Below, piece by piece: positions 1 to 8,708 of a DNA stretch of 64,000 nucleotides (positions within the stretch are counted from its first letter, which is position 1; each line of letters opens with the position of its first letter). Below the pieces are notes generated by a model, which saw nothing but the letters and a program-made list of their open reading frames with translations, was not told the DNA's origin and did no database searches. A program made the translations under genes and the position numbers. Origin of the DNA: Phenylobacterium sp. Lineage in GTDB: Bacteria; Pseudomonadota; Alphaproteobacteria; Caulobacterales; Caulobacteraceae. Location: contig NZ_JACESE010000013.1 of NCBI RefSeq assembly GCF_013911965.1, positions 57,566 to 121,565 of the forward strand, read 5' to 3'.

Positions 1-2
1 CC

Positions 3-485
3 CTACTCCGGCCTGCGCACCCAGTCGGCGACGCCCAGCCGCGCCGGGGCGGACTTCAGCGCCTCCATCAACCGGGCGTTCTTCGCCGACATGCAGCCGG
101 CGTCATGGTTCAGCGTGGTCTGGGTCCCGTCGGCGGCGCTCCACACCACGGTGTAGTGCGACATGTCGGTGGCCTGCCGCTCGCAGGTCGTCTGCTCCGA
201 GGCGCCCGTCGCCGGGCGGAAGGGGGCGAGCGCGCGGGCCACGGCCTCATAGCCGCCCGCCGGCGCCTGGGCCTCGCGGCGGCCCTCGACGGCCGTGTGG
301 CGCTCGCCCACGAACACCACCTGCCCGCCCGCCTTCACCTCGACCGAATAGACCGGGCAGAAGCCGAAGCACGGGCCGACGGAGATCGCGAGGGTCTCCG
401 CCGCCGGCGGGGCGCCCGGCGCCGGCGTGGCGCAGGCGGCGAGGCCGGCGAGCAGGGCGGCGGCGGCGAAAGCTCTCAGCATCAT
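3..485 (-). CDS. DUF6438-type lipoprotein
   Basis: Predicted 160-residue outer-envelope lipoprotein. The start at 485 (tandem ATG-ATG) gives a classical lipoprotein signal: a short charged start, an Ala/Leu-rich core and the lipobox LAAC with Cys18. The mature part opens with GPCFGFCPVYSVEV, the C-x3-CPVY signature I associate with DUF6438 domains, and has further cysteines near ERQATD and DAGCMS. The reading frame is open upstream to 761, but that extension is low-complexity and destroys the signal peptide, so I trimmed it. The stop TAG lies at 3-5, so the gene is complete. Function is unknown; the paired cysteines suggest a disulfide-bonded periplasmic fold. Confidence 0.8.
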   Translation of the reverse strand: MMLRAFAAAALLAGLAACATPAPGAPPAAETLAISVGPCFGFCPVYSVEVKAGGQVVFVGERHTAVEGRREAQAPAGGYEAVARALAPFRPATGASEQTTCERQATDMSHYTVVWSAADGTQTTLNHDAGCMSAKNARLMEALKSAPARLGVADWVRRPE

Positions 486-612
486 CGAATCTCCGTCAGC
501 ATCGGACTTTGGCCGGCCCAATAAGGCGCCGGCATGGCTTCGGTTCGCTCCAGCCTTTGCGCGCCGCGGCCGCCCTGCCAAGGTGAAAGAAAACACCGCA
601 AGAGGAGACCCC

Positions 613-1563
613 ATGGCCGGCAGCCGCCACCTGGTCGATCCGCAGCTCCTGCCGCTGCTGGAGACCATCCCGCCCTTCGAGCTCTCCGAGGCCGTCCTGC
701 CGATGATGCGCGGCCGTTCGGCGCGCTTCACCCCGCGGGCCGAAGACGTGGCGCGCACCACCCTGGAGCGGCGGCGCGTCCCGGGTCCGAAGGACGCGCC
801 CGAGGTCGAGGTCCTGGTCTATCGCCCCAAGGCGGCGACCGGGCCGCTGCCCGCCATCCTGCACATCCACGGCGGCGGCTATGTGGCCGGGACGGCGGCC
901 GACAACGAGGCGGTCCATCGGCCGCTCGCCGCCGACCTCGCCTGCGTCATCGTCTCGGTGGAGTACCGCCTGGCGCCGGAGACGCCCTTCCCCGGCCCCG
1001 TGGAGGACTGCTACGCCGCGCTCGCCTGGATAGGCCGCAACGCCGCCGAGCTCGGCGTCGACGCGACCCGCCTGGGGGTGATGGGCGAAAGCGCCGGCGG
1101 CGGCCTGGCCGCCGCGCTCGCCCTGCTGGCGCGCGACCGCGGCGAGCACGCGCTCGCCTTCCAGCACCTGATCTATCCGATGATCGACGACCGCACCTGC
1201 GCCGCAGCCGAGCCGCATCCCTATGCCGGGGAGTTCGTCTGGACGCCCCAGGCCAACCGCTTCGGCTGGCGGTCCCTGCTGGGCCAGGAGCCGGGCGGCG
1301 AAGGCGTCTCTCCCTACGCGGCCGCGGCCCGGGCCGAGCGGCTGGAGGGCCTGCCCCCCGCCTTCATCGCCACCGGCTCCCTCGACCTCTTCCTGGAAGA
1401 GGATCTGGCCTATGCGCAACGCCTGCTGCGCGCCGGCGTGCCGGTGGAGCTGCACGTCTATCCCGGCGCCTTCCACGGCTTTCAGTGGGCGGCCGAGGCC
1501 GAGGTCAGCCAGACCGCCGCCCGCGACAGCCGCGCCGCGCTCGCCCGCGCGCTCCGGCCCTAG
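613..1563 (+). CDS. alpha/beta hydrolase, HSL (family IV) esterase
   Basis: 316-residue esterase/lipase of the hormone-sensitive-lipase family. Visible signatures are the oxyanion-hole motif HGGGY around residue 84, the VSVEYRLAPE strand-turn, the nucleophile elbow GESAGG, an acid residue in the GSLDLFLEED region and the catalytic His in FHGFQW near the C terminus. The start at 613 is chosen because an AAGAGGAG ribosome site sits just upstream; the frame is open further 5' but lacks conserved sequence. It is divergent from the DUF6438 gene. Its TAG stop overlaps the stop of the opposing membrane-protein gene in a shared CTAG. The substrate cannot be told from sequence. Confidence 0.88.
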   Translation: MAGSRHLVDPQLLPLLETIPPFELSEAVLPMMRGRSARFTPRAEDVARTTLERRRVPGPKDAPEVEVLVYRPKAATGPLPAILHIHGGGYVAGTAADNEAVHRPLAADLACVIVSVEYRLAPETPFPGPVEDCYAALAWIGRNAAELGVDATRLGVMGESAGGGLAAALALLARDRGEHALAFQHLIYPMIDDRTCAAAEPHPYAGEFVWTPQANRFGWRSLLGQEPGGEGVSPYAAAARAERLEGLPPAFIATGSLDLFLEEDLAYAQRLLRAGVPVELHVYPGAFHGFQWAAEAEVSQTAARDSRAALARALRP

Positions 1564-2114
1564 CCGAACAGGCCCGCCACATAGGCGCTGGTCGCCACAG
1601 CCATGGTCGCCAGGGTCAGGCGGGGCCCGCGCACGAAGATGCAGGCGGCCATGAGCAGCCAGACCACGGCCGCCTTGACCAGGATGTCCAGTCCCTCGGG
1701 CCAGTAGTAGTCCCAGCCGAGAAGGCGGACGAAGAGGCCGAGCTGCGTCAGGTTCGCCGCCAGCATGATGCCGATGACCGGTCCGCGGACGGTGTAGAAG
1801 TGGTCGTCCTTCTCCCGCTCCGGCGCCACCGTGCGCGGAAAGACCAGATAGGCGGCCACATAGTAGGCGCTGGCGAACAGGGTCGAGCCGATCAGCACCA
1901 CGTAGGAGAACTCCACCCGGTCGCGCATGAACCAGGCCGCGCCCCAGAAGGAGACGATGTCGGCGATCATCAGCACGGCCAGCAGCATGTTGAGCCAGCT
2001 GACCGGCGCGCGGCCCCTCGCCTCCACCGTGCGCGCCACCCCGCCCAGGACCTCGGCCATGGAGAGGCCCAGCAGCAGGCTGAGCAGGGAGAAGACGAAC
2101 TCGAAGGTGCTCAA
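1560..2114 (-). CDS. multi-pass membrane protein of unknown function
   Basis: 184-residue integral membrane protein with about six hydrophobic segments (roughly residues 4-25, 37-60, 68-92, 108-130, 140-160 and 165-183). I do not recognise the family. The TTG start at 2112-2114 overlaps the TGA of the upstream pseudouridine synthase as TTGA, which implies translational coupling. Everything before this TTG in the longer open frame lies inside the synthase gene and is low-complexity. It is the last gene of a GGDEF-synthase-membrane protein operon. Its function may have nothing to do with those partners. Confidence 0.72.
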   Translation of the reverse strand: MSTFEFVFSLLSLLLGLSMAEVLGGVARTVEARGRAPVSWLNMLLAVLMIADIVSFWGAAWFMRDRVEFSYVVLIGSTLFASAYYVAAYLVFPRTVAPEREKDDHFYTVRGPVIGIMLAANLTQLGLFVRLLGWDYYWPEGLDILVKAAVVWLLMAACIFVRGPRLTLATMAVATSAYVAGLFG

Positions 2115-2923
2115 GGACGGCGGGTCCCTGGCCGCCGGCGCGGCGGCTTGGCGGGGAGCGCCTGCGGCCGCAGCATCGCCTCGCGCTCGGCCGGCGTGAT
2201 CGGACGCCACCGGCCTTCGGGCAGGTCCCCGACCTTCAGGGGGCCGATGCGCAGGCGGTAGAGGTCGGTGACGGAAAGGCCCACCAGGTCGCACATGCGG
2301 CGGATCTGGCGGTTGCGGCCCTCCTTCAGGATGAAGCGCAGCCTCTGATCGCCGGCCAGCGTCACCCTGGCGGGCCGGAGCTGGCGGCCGTCCAGCGCCA
2401 GGCCGTGGCGCAGCAGACCCAGGGCCCGCTCGGTGATCTCGCCGCGCACGCGGACCAGATACTCCTTCTCCATGTCGGATTCCGGTCCGATCACCGCCTT
2501 GGTCAGCACGCCGTCCTCCGACAGGATGAGCAGGCCGCGGCTGTCCATGTCGAGCCGGCCCACCGGCGCCAGGCGGCGGTCGGGGCCGGGGATGTCGTCG
2601 CTCTGGCCGAACAGGGCCTTGCGCGTCAGCAGGCGCACGGCCGGCGTCTGGCCGGGCTCCGGCTGGCCGGAGACATAGCCGACGGGCTTGTTCAGGATGA
2701 CGGTGAGCTGGCCCTCCAGCCTGGCCTGCGCCTGGTCGGCGAGGACCAGGGTCTGGCCCTGGGCGATCTTGCGGCCGGGGTCGGCGACCGGTTCGCCGTC
2801 GATGGAGACGAGGCCGGCGGCGATCAGGGCCTCGGCCTCGCGCCGCGAGCAGACGCCCGACTGGGCGAGCCAGCGGTTGACGCGCTGAGGCTCGGCCTCC
2901 TCATAGGTCCGCGTCCAGGCCAT
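2111..2923 (-). CDS. RsuA/RluB/RluE/RluF-family rRNA pseudouridine synthase
   Basis: 270-residue enzyme converting a specific uridine in rRNA to pseudouridine. An N-terminal S4 RNA-binding domain (about 14-60, [18 protein letters not shown]) is followed by the catalytic domain with the family signature [11 protein letters not shown], whose Asp is the catalytic residue, and the C-terminal [11 protein letters not shown] motif. The C-terminal tail is basic and Pro/Arg-rich. The family includes 16S (RsuA) and 23S (RluB/E/F) enzymes; the exact target site cannot be assigned, although the overall look is closest to RluF/RluB. It follows the diguanylate cyclase by 6 nt and is coupled to the membrane protein gene. 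Confidence 0.9.
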   Translation of the reverse strand: MAWTRTYEEAEPQRVNRWLAQSGVCSRREAEALIAAGLVSIDGEPVADPGRKIAQGQTLVLADQAQARLEGQLTVILNKPVGYVSGQPEPGQTPAVRLLTRKALFGQSDDIPGPDRRLAPVGRLDMDSRGLLILSEDGVLTKAVIGPESDMEKEYLVRVRGEITERALGLLRHGLALDGRQLRPARVTLAGDQRLRFILKEGRNRQIRRMCDLVGLSVTDLYRLRIGPLKVGDLPEGRWRPITPAEREAMLRPQALPAKPPRRRPGTRRP

Positions 2924-2929
2924 GGCCGG

Positions 2930-3649
2930 TCAGCCGCCGTGGCGCTCGCGCTTGCGGATGAACATGGCCGCGTCGGCCTCCGCCACGATGGCCTCGGGAT
3001 CGCCCTCGATCGGGATCTCGCGCACCCCGAAGGAGATGTGAAGGGGGGCCGACCAGTCGCCGAACTGGATGGGCGCGGCCTCCAGGGTGCGGGCGAGCGC
3101 CTCGGCCTTGGCCTCGGCGGTGCGGTAGCCGGCCTGGACCAGGATGACGGCGAACTCGTCCCCGCCCATGCGGGCGACGATGTCGCTTTCGCGCACCAGT
3201 CCGGTCAGGCGCTCGGCCACCGCCTTGAGCACGGCGTCGCCCGCCGCGTGGCCGAAGCGGTCGTTGACGCTCTTGAAGTCGTCCAGGTCGAAATAGACCA
3301 GGCTGGCCGGCGAGTTGTAGCGCCGCGAGAAGGTCTGGATGCGCGAGAGCTCGCGCATGAAGGCCCGCCGGTTGAGCAGGGGGGTGAGCGCGTCGCGGTC
3401 GGCCAGGCCCTCCACTTCCGCAAGCTTGGCCTTCAGCCGCGAGACTTCGCCGCGCAGGTCGTCGATCTCCGTCAGCAGGGTCTGGACCGCGCCGCGAACG
3501 GCCGGCGTCAGGTCGGCCTCGCTCAGCCCCAGGAATCCCGCCTTGTCGGCCGGCAGGGCGCGGGCCGCGCCGCTCTGGACGCCCGCCTGGGCGAGCGCGC
3601 GCTTGCGGATCGCCGCGAAGGGTTCGGTGCGAGCGCCCGTGATCTTCAT
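2930..3649 (-). CDS. GGDEF diguanylate cyclase with coiled-coil N terminus (DgcB-like)
   Basis: 239-residue cytoplasmic enzyme making cyclic di-GMP from GTP. An N-terminal segment with a heptad-like stretch ([19 protein letters not shown], about residues 58-80) precedes a GGDEF domain. The active-site loop MGGDEF is intact, and the inhibitory I-site RESD lies exactly five residues before it, so product feedback inhibition is expected. There are no sensor or membrane domains, a layout reminiscent of Caulobacter DgcB. It is the first gene of a three-gene minus-strand operon and is divergent from purEK across about 108 nt. Confidence 0.92.
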   Translation of the reverse strand: MKITGARTEPFAAIRKRALAQAGVQSGAARALPADKAGFLGLSEADLTPAVRGAVQTLLTEIDDLRGEVSRLKAKLAEVEGLADRDALTPLLNRRAFMRELSRIQTFSRRYNSPASLVYFDLDDFKSVNDRFGHAAGDAVLKAVAERLTGLVRESDIVARMGGDEFAVILVQAGYRTAEAKAEALARTLEAAPIQFGDWSAPLHISFGVREIPIEGDPEAIVAEADAAMFIRKRERHGG

Positions 3650-3699
3650 GGGGTGGGAATCACTTCAGCCTTAACCATAAGAATCGTAATCGCGATCGG

Positions 3700-3727
3700 T
3701 TGCGGGCGCAAAGGCGGCGCCTATACT
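3700..3727 (+). promoter_or_regulatory. putative promoter of purEK
   Basis: TTGCGG (3700-3705) and TATACT (3722-3727) are separated by 16 nt, about 30 nt before the purE ATG. This resembles a sigma-70/RpoD promoter with a good -10 and a weak -35. The match is by eye only. Confidence 0.5.
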
Positions 3728-3757
3728 CCGCGCCTTTCCGATCGAGGGGCCCCAAAG

Positions 3758-4270
3758 ATGGCCAATCCGACCTCCGCGGGCCAGGGCGGCCGCGCCCCTG
3801 TCGCCATCATCATGGGCAGCCGCTCCGACTGGCCGACCATGAAGTTCGCGGCAGAGCAGCTCGACGCCCTGGGCGTGGCCTGGGAGGCCAGGGTGGTTTC
3901 GGCCCACCGCACGCCCAAGCGCCTCTACGACTTCGCCACCACGGCCCGGGCGGCCGGCTACAAGGTGATCATCGCCGGCGCCGGCGGGGCGGCCCACCTG
4001 CCGGGCATGGCGGCCTCCATGACGGAGCTGCCGGTGCTGGGCGTGCCGGTGGAGTCCAAGGCGCTGAAGGGCATGGATTCCCTGCTCTCGATCGTTCAGA
4101 TGCCCGGCGGCATTCCGGTGGCGACGCTCGCCATCGGGGAGGCCGGGGCCAAAAACGCCGGCATCCTCGCCGCCCGCATCCTGGCGACGTCCGACCCCGC
4201 CCTTTCGGAGCGCCTGACCGTGTTCGCCCGGGACCTGGCCGACGCCGTGGCCGAGACGGTGGAGGACTGA
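3758..4270 (+). CDS. purE: N5-carboxyaminoimidazole ribonucleotide mutase
   Basis: 170-residue class I PurE, which moves the carboxyl group of N5-CAIR to give CAIR in purine synthesis. Family signatures are visible: IIMGSRSDW at the start of the Rossmann-like fold, SAHRTPKRL, the glycine-rich [14 protein letters not shown] and the [22 protein letters not shown] stretch. The ATG at 3758 has GAGG upstream and starts a normal-length protein; the frame remains open far 5' but only as antisense of the cyclase and synthase genes. It overlaps purK by 1 nt (TGATG), so the two act as a coupled pair. Confidence 0.96.
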   Translation: MANPTSAGQGGRAPVAIIMGSRSDWPTMKFAAEQLDALGVAWEARVVSAHRTPKRLYDFATTARAAGYKVIIAGAGGAAHLPGMAASMTELPVLGVPVESKALKGMDSLLSIVQMPGGIPVATLAIGEAGAKNAGILAARILATSDPALSERLTVFARDLADAVAETVED

Positions 4271-5364
4271 TGGACGCCGGATTCCCGCTCGCGCCCGGCG
4301 CCACGATCGGCATCCTGGGCGGCGGCCAGCTCGGCCGCATGCTGGCGCTCGCCGCCGCGCGCCTCGGCTTCGACGTGGTGGTGCTGACGCCCGAGATCGA
4401 CGCCCCAGCCAGCCGCGTGGCCCGCGAGACGCTGATCGCGGCCTATGACGACCCGGACGCGCTCGCCCGCCTGGCCGACCTGTCGGACGTCATCACCTAC
4501 GAGTTCGAGAACGTGCCGGCCGCGGCGGTCGAGCGGCTCAAGGCCCTCGGCGCGCCCGTCGCGCCCGGCGGCCAGGCGCTCGCCGTGGCCCAGGACCGGG
4601 TGGCGGAGAAGACCTTCCTCAACGAGGCCGGCGTCAAGACCGTCGCCTTCGCCACGGTCGACAGCGCCGAGGAGGCGGCCGAGGCCGCCCGGCTGCTCGG
4701 CGTCCCGGCCCTGATGAAGACCCGGCGGGAAGGCTATGACGGCAAGGGCCAGAAGTGGGTCGAACACGCCGCCGACGCCGGCGCGGTGTTCGAGGCCCTC
4801 GGCGGGGCGCCCTGCATCCTCGAGGCGCCGGCCGATTTCGTGCGCGAGCTGTCGATCATCGCCGCCCGCGGCCGCGACGGCGGCCTGGCCATCTATCCCA
4901 TCGGCGAGAACCATCACGAGGCCGGCATCCTGCGCCGCACCGTGGCCCCGGCCCGCGCCGCCCCCGAACTCGCCGCCCAGGCCGAGCGCATCGCCGCCCA
5001 GATCCTGACGCGGCTCGACTATGTGGGCGTCATCGGCGTGGAGCTCTTCGAGCTCTCCGACGGGCGCCTGCTGGCCAACGAGATCGCGCCCCGGGTCCAC
5101 AACACCGGCCACTGGACGCAGGACGGCTGCGAGGTCTGCCAGTTCGAGCAGCACATTCGCGCCGTCGTCGGCTGGCCCCTCGGCCCGACCGAGGCGCGGG
5201 CGCGGGTGGAGATGGTCAATCTGCTGGGCGACGAGGCGGGCGGCTGGGCGAAGTTCGCCGCCGAGCCGGAGACCCGGCTGCACCTCTATGGCAAGCGCGA
5301 AGCCAAGCCGGGCCGCAAGATGGGCCACGTGAACCGCCTGTCCCGGCTGGAGCCTGGTCGGTAG
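4270..5364 (+). CDS. purK: N5-carboxyaminoimidazole ribonucleotide synthase
   Basis: 364-residue ATP-grasp enzyme that carboxylates AIR with ATP and bicarbonate to give N5-CAIR, the substrate of PurE. The N-terminal dinucleotide-like motif IGILGGGQLGRM is followed by the ATP-grasp core (KTRREGYDGKGQ, GVIGVELF) and the diagnostic NEIAPRVHNTGHWT loop. The length is normal. Its start overlaps the purE stop. The minus-strand recQ gene ends 12 nt beyond its stop. Confidence 0.96.
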   Translation: MDAGFPLAPGATIGILGGGQLGRMLALAAARLGFDVVVLTPEIDAPASRVARETLIAAYDDPDALARLADLSDVITYEFENVPAAAVERLKALGAPVAPGGQALAVAQDRVAEKTFLNEAGVKTVAFATVDSAEEAAEAARLLGVPALMKTRREGYDGKGQKWVEHAADAGAVFEALGGAPCILEAPADFVRELSIIAARGRDGGLAIYPIGENHHEAGILRRTVAPARAAPELAAQAERIAAQILTRLDYVGVIGVELFELSDGRLLANEIAPRVHNTGHWTQDGCEVCQFEQHIRAVVGWPLGPTEARARVEMVNLLGDEAGGWAKFAAEPETRLHLYGKREAKPGRKMGHVNRLSRLEPGR

Positions 5365-5376
5365 GCGGAAGGCCGG

Positions 5377-7203
5377 CTAGGCCTCGAATCCCCGCACCAC
5401 CGCCAGCACCGCCTCGCCATAGCGGGCGAGCTTGCCCTCCCCGACGCCCGAGAGCGCGGCCAGGGCGCCGGCCCCGCCGGGTCGCGCCGCGGCGATTTCG
5501 GCCAGCGTGCGGTCGTGGAAGATCACATAGGGCGGCACGTGCTGGCGCGCCGCCTCCTCCCGTCGCCAGGCCCGCAGGGCCTCGAACAGGCCCTGGTCGT
5601 GGGGCGGTAGCGCGGCGGCCGGTTCGCGGCCCCGGCGACGTGTCGCGCTCCGACGTTCGGCCTGGGGCGAGAGCTTCCGCACCGAAACGCGCCGCTCGCC
5701 GCGATAGACGGCCCGCACGCCCTCGGCGTCGCCGAGGGCGATCAGGGGCCGGTTGTCGTTGGGGTCCTCGCGCAGCAGGCCTTCGAACAGCAGCTGGTCG
5801 ATCAGGTCGCGCCAGGCCGCCGCGCTGCGGTCCTGGCCGATGCCGAAGGTGGTCAGCCCCGCCTCGAAGTCCGACACCTCCTTGGTCTTGCCGAGAAGGT
5901 GGTCGACGAGCCGTCCGCGCCCGTAGCGCCCGCCCAGCCGGTGAACGGCCGACAGCGCCTTCTGGGCGGCCTCGGTCGCGTCCTCGGTCTCCGGCGGCGA
6001 CAGGCAGACGTCGCACTGGCCGCAGGGCTCGACGCCGGTCTCTCCGAAATAGCGGCGCACGGCGGCGGCCCGGCAGGCCGTCCCCTCCAGCATGGCGTAG
6101 AGCTGGCGCACCTTGCGCACCTGCACCTGCTTGACGCCCTCGTCCATCTCCCGGCCGTCGATGCGCCGCAGGGCCCAGGCGAGATCGGACGCGCCATAGA
6201 GGGTGATGCCCTCGGCCGGCTCGCCGTCGCGCCCCGCCCGGCCGATCTCCTGCCAGTAGGCCTCGATCGAGGCCGGCGGGTCGGCGTGGATGACGAAGCG
6301 GACGTCGGGCTTGTCCACACCCATGCCGAAGGCGATGGTCGCCACCATCACCGCATCCTCGGCCTCCAGGAAGGCTTCCAGGCGGTCGGCGCGCACGGCC
6401 TTGTCGAGGCCGGCGTGATAGGCCTGGGCGTCGACGCCGGCCTCGCGCAGGGCCTGGGCCAGGCGCTCAGTCCCCTCGCGCGAACCGGCATAGATGACGC
6501 CCGACCGCCCGCGGCGCTCGGCGACCAGCTCCAGCACCCGCTTCTGAGCCGCCCCGGCCTTGCGCTCGGCGAAGAGGGCGAGTTCGGGCCGGGCGAAGCT
6601 GGCCACGAACTCGGCGGCGTCTTCCAGGCGCAGCTCGGCGCGGATGTCGTCGCGGGTCCGGGCGTCGGCGGTGGCGGTGACGGCCAGGCGCGGCACGTCC
6701 GGGAAGATCTCCGCCAGCCGGCCCAGCATGCGGTACTCGGGCCGGAAGTCGTGGCCCCACTGGCTGACGCAGTGCGCCTCGTCGATGGCGATCAGGGCCA
6801 GCGGCGTGCGGCGCAGGCGCTCCATCATGTGCGGGCTCATCAGCCCCTCGGGCGAGACGTAGAGCAGGTCGAGGGCGCCGGCCTCGATCCGCCGCCAGGT
6901 CTCCGACCGCTCCTGCGGATCGACGGCCGAGTCCAGGCGCGCGGCCGCCACGCCCGACTGCTGCAGGGCGGCGACCTGGTCGGTCATGAGCGCGATCAGC
7001 GGCGAGACGACGAGGCCGAGGCCCGGCCGCAGCAGGCTGGGGATCTGGTAGCAGAGGCTCTTGCCGCCGCCGGTGGGCAGGACGGCGAGCGCGCTGCGCC
7101 CGGCCAGCACCTCGCCGATCACCTGGGCCTGCAGGCCGCGGAAGTCGGCGTGACCGAAGGTGCGGCGCAGCACCTCGCGCGCCTGTTCGAGGGTCGGGGA
7201 CAT
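5377..7203 (-). CDS. recQ: ATP-dependent DNA helicase RecQ
   Basis: 608-residue superfamily 2 3'-5' helicase for recombination and fork repair. Motif I LPTGGGKS is near residues 42-49, the DEAH box IDEAHCVSQWGHDFRPEY near 140, and motif VI QEIGRAGRDG near 325. The RecQ zinc module is present with four Cys (CRAAAVRRYFGE...CGQCDVC). A winged-helix RQC region and a C-terminal HRDC domain (about 530-608, ending in LSGVGEGKLARYGEAVLAVV) complete the architecture. I chose the second Met at 7203, which has AAGG upstream; the upstream Met at 7263 adds 20 nonconserved residues. Confidence 0.95.
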   Translation of the reverse strand: MSPTLEQAREVLRRTFGHADFRGLQAQVIGEVLAGRSALAVLPTGGGKSLCYQIPSLLRPGLGLVVSPLIALMTDQVAALQQSGVAAARLDSAVDPQERSETWRRIEAGALDLLYVSPEGLMSPHMMERLRRTPLALIAIDEAHCVSQWGHDFRPEYRMLGRLAEIFPDVPRLAVTATADARTRDDIRAELRLEDAAEFVASFARPELALFAERKAGAAQKRVLELVAERRGRSGVIYAGSREGTERLAQALREAGVDAQAYHAGLDKAVRADRLEAFLEAEDAVMVATIAFGMGVDKPDVRFVIHADPPASIEAYWQEIGRAGRDGEPAEGITLYGASDLAWALRRIDGREMDEGVKQVQVRKVRQLYAMLEGTACRAAAVRRYFGETGVEPCGQCDVCLSPPETEDATEAAQKALSAVHRLGGRYGRGRLVDHLLGKTKEVSDFEAGLTTFGIGQDRSAAAWRDLIDQLLFEGLLREDPNDNRPLIALGDAEGVRAVYRGERRVSVRKLSPQAERRSATRRRGREPAAALPPHDQGLFEALRAWRREEAARQHVPPYVIFHDRTLAEIAAARPGGAGALAALSGVGEGKLARYGEAVLAVVRGFEA

Positions 7204-7358
7204 GGCCCGCCTTATGGGCTGCGTCGGCGGCCCGTTTGAAGCGGAAATCGCCCCGGGTCTCATGCGCGGCCTTCAGCAGGCGCAGCGCCCCGCGGCCGTC
7301 GAGGCGCGAGGGCGCGAAGGTCTGGCGCATAGGCGCGACGCCAGCGTCTCGCGCCACG

Positions 7359-7392
7359 AAAAAGGGCGGCCCGCGATCGCCGCGGGCCGCCC
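7359..7392 (-). terminator. Rho-independent terminator after rplS
   Basis: A perfect 12-bp GC stem (GGGCGGCCCGCG at 7364-7375 with its complement at 7381-7392) closes a 5-nt loop. Read on the minus strand it is followed by five U (A5 at 7359-7363). It lies 29 nt past the rplS stop. Confidence 0.88.
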
Positions 7393-7420
7393 TTCGAACA
7401 CCGTCAGTCGATGAAAGCTT

Positions 7421-7858
7421 TTAGGCTTCCTCGTTCTGCGCGGCGGCCAGCTCGGCGGCCTCGGTGCGGGCGGCGCGCTCGGCGTCCCGCTCGGCCTGGG
7501 TCATCTGGCGCTCGGCGATCCGCGCCGACTTGCCGCGGCGGTCGCGCAGGTAATAGAGCTTGGCCCGGCGCACGACGCCGCGACGCTTGACCTCGATGGA
7601 TTCGATCATCGGCGAGAGGATCGGGAACACGCGTTCCACGCCTTCGCCGAAGGAAATCTTGCGGACGGTGAAGTTCTCGTCGACGCCTTCGCCGGAGCGG
7701 GCGATGCAGACGCCCTCATAGGCCTGAACGCGTTCGCGGTCGCCTTCCTTGATGCGCACATTGACGCGCACGGTGTCGCCGGGGCGGAACTCCGGAATGG
7801 GGCGGCCCGCCTTCAGGCGGTTGGCTTCTTCCTTGCGGAGCTGTTCGATCACGTTCAT
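7421..7858 (-). CDS. rplS: 50S ribosomal protein L19
   Basis: 145-residue large-subunit protein. The conserved core ([63 protein letters not shown]) is intact. The C-terminal tail is longer than in E. coli and rich in Ala/Glu ([23 protein letters not shown]), which is usual in alphaproteobacteria. It lies 27 nt downstream of trmD and ends in a strong terminator, so it closes the trmD-rplS transcript. Confidence 0.97.
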   Translation of the reverse strand: MNVIEQLRKEEANRLKAGRPIPEFRPGDTVRVNVRIKEGDRERVQAYEGVCIARSGEGVDENFTVRKISFGEGVERVFPILSPMIESIEVKRRGVVRRAKLYYLRDRRGKSARIAERQMTQAERDAERAARTEAAELAAAQNEEA

Positions 7859-7885
7859 CGGTCTTAATCCTTCATGTACTGGGCT

Positions 7886-8605
7886 TTACTCGCCCTTTGC
7901 CTGTTGATTGGCGAGATGCCGCGCCCAGAGGTCCGGCCGCCGCTCCCGCGTGGTGATCTCCCGCTGCTCCGCCCGCCACCTGGCGACCTCGGCATGGTGC
8001 CCGGAAAGCAGCACCTGCGGGATGTCGAGCCCTTCGAACGTCCGCGGCCTCGTGTACTGCGGATGCTCGAGAAGCCCGTCCTCGAAACTCTCTTCACTCA
8101 AACTCTGCGCCTGGCCGAGGACGCCGGGCACGAGCCTTACGCACGCTTCGATGGTCAGCATGGCCGCGACCTCGCCGCCGGCGAGGACCGCGTCGCCCAC
8201 GGCGACCTCTTCGAACCCCCGGGCGTCGAGCACCCGTTGGTCCACCCCTTCGAACCGCCCGGCCAGGATGATCACACCCGGGCCCTTGGACCATTCACGC
8301 ACCCGCGCCTGGGTCAGGGGCGTGCCCCGGGCGCTCATGTACAAAAGCGGCCGCCCTCGCACATCGAGGCTGTCCAGCGCCGATGCGATGACGTCCGCTC
8401 GCAACACCTGCCCCGGGCCGCCACCCGCGGGGGTGTCGTCGAGGAAGCCGCGCTTATCCTTGGAAAAGGCGCGGATGTCCACTGTTTCCAGAGTCCACAG
8501 TCCCTGCTCGCGCCAGGCGGTTCCGATCAGGGACACGCCGAGCGGACCGGGAAAGGCCTCGGGGAACATGGTCAGCACGGTGGCGTCGAACGACATGCGG
8601 GCCAT
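7886..8605 (-). CDS. trmD: tRNA (guanine-37-N1)-methyltransferase
   Basis: SPOUT-class enzyme, 239 residues from the chosen start, that methylates G37 next to the anticodon with SAM and prevents +1 frameshifting. Signatures are FDATVLTMFPEAF, the knot motifs YMSARGTPLTQARV, GRFEGVDQRV and EVAVGDAVLAGGE, and a C-terminal region ending in ARHLANQQAKGE. The start is uncertain: Met at 8605 (MARMSFD), 8596 (MSFDAT) or 8650 are all in frame and none has a strong ribosome site. The usual upstream partners rpsP and rimM are absent; a divergent tesB takes their place. Confidence 0.94.
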   Translation of the reverse strand: MARMSFDATVLTMFPEAFPGPLGVSLIGTAWREQGLWTLETVDIRAFSKDKRGFLDDTPAGGGPGQVLRADVIASALDSLDVRGRPLLYMSARGTPLTQARVREWSKGPGVIILAGRFEGVDQRVLDARGFEEVAVGDAVLAGGEVAAMLTIEACVRLVPGVLGQAQSLSEESFEDGLLEHPQYTRPRTFEGLDIPQVLLSGHHAEVARWRAEQREITTRERRPDLWARHLANQQAKGE

Positions 8606-8708
8606 CTGCACCCAAAGGCGGGGGAAGGAAAGCCTTCGCCTTGCCGCCAAAGGCCGCAGGGGTTAAGCCGTCGCGCTTTCGCACCTGCAACATAAGATTT
8701 CAGCCATT

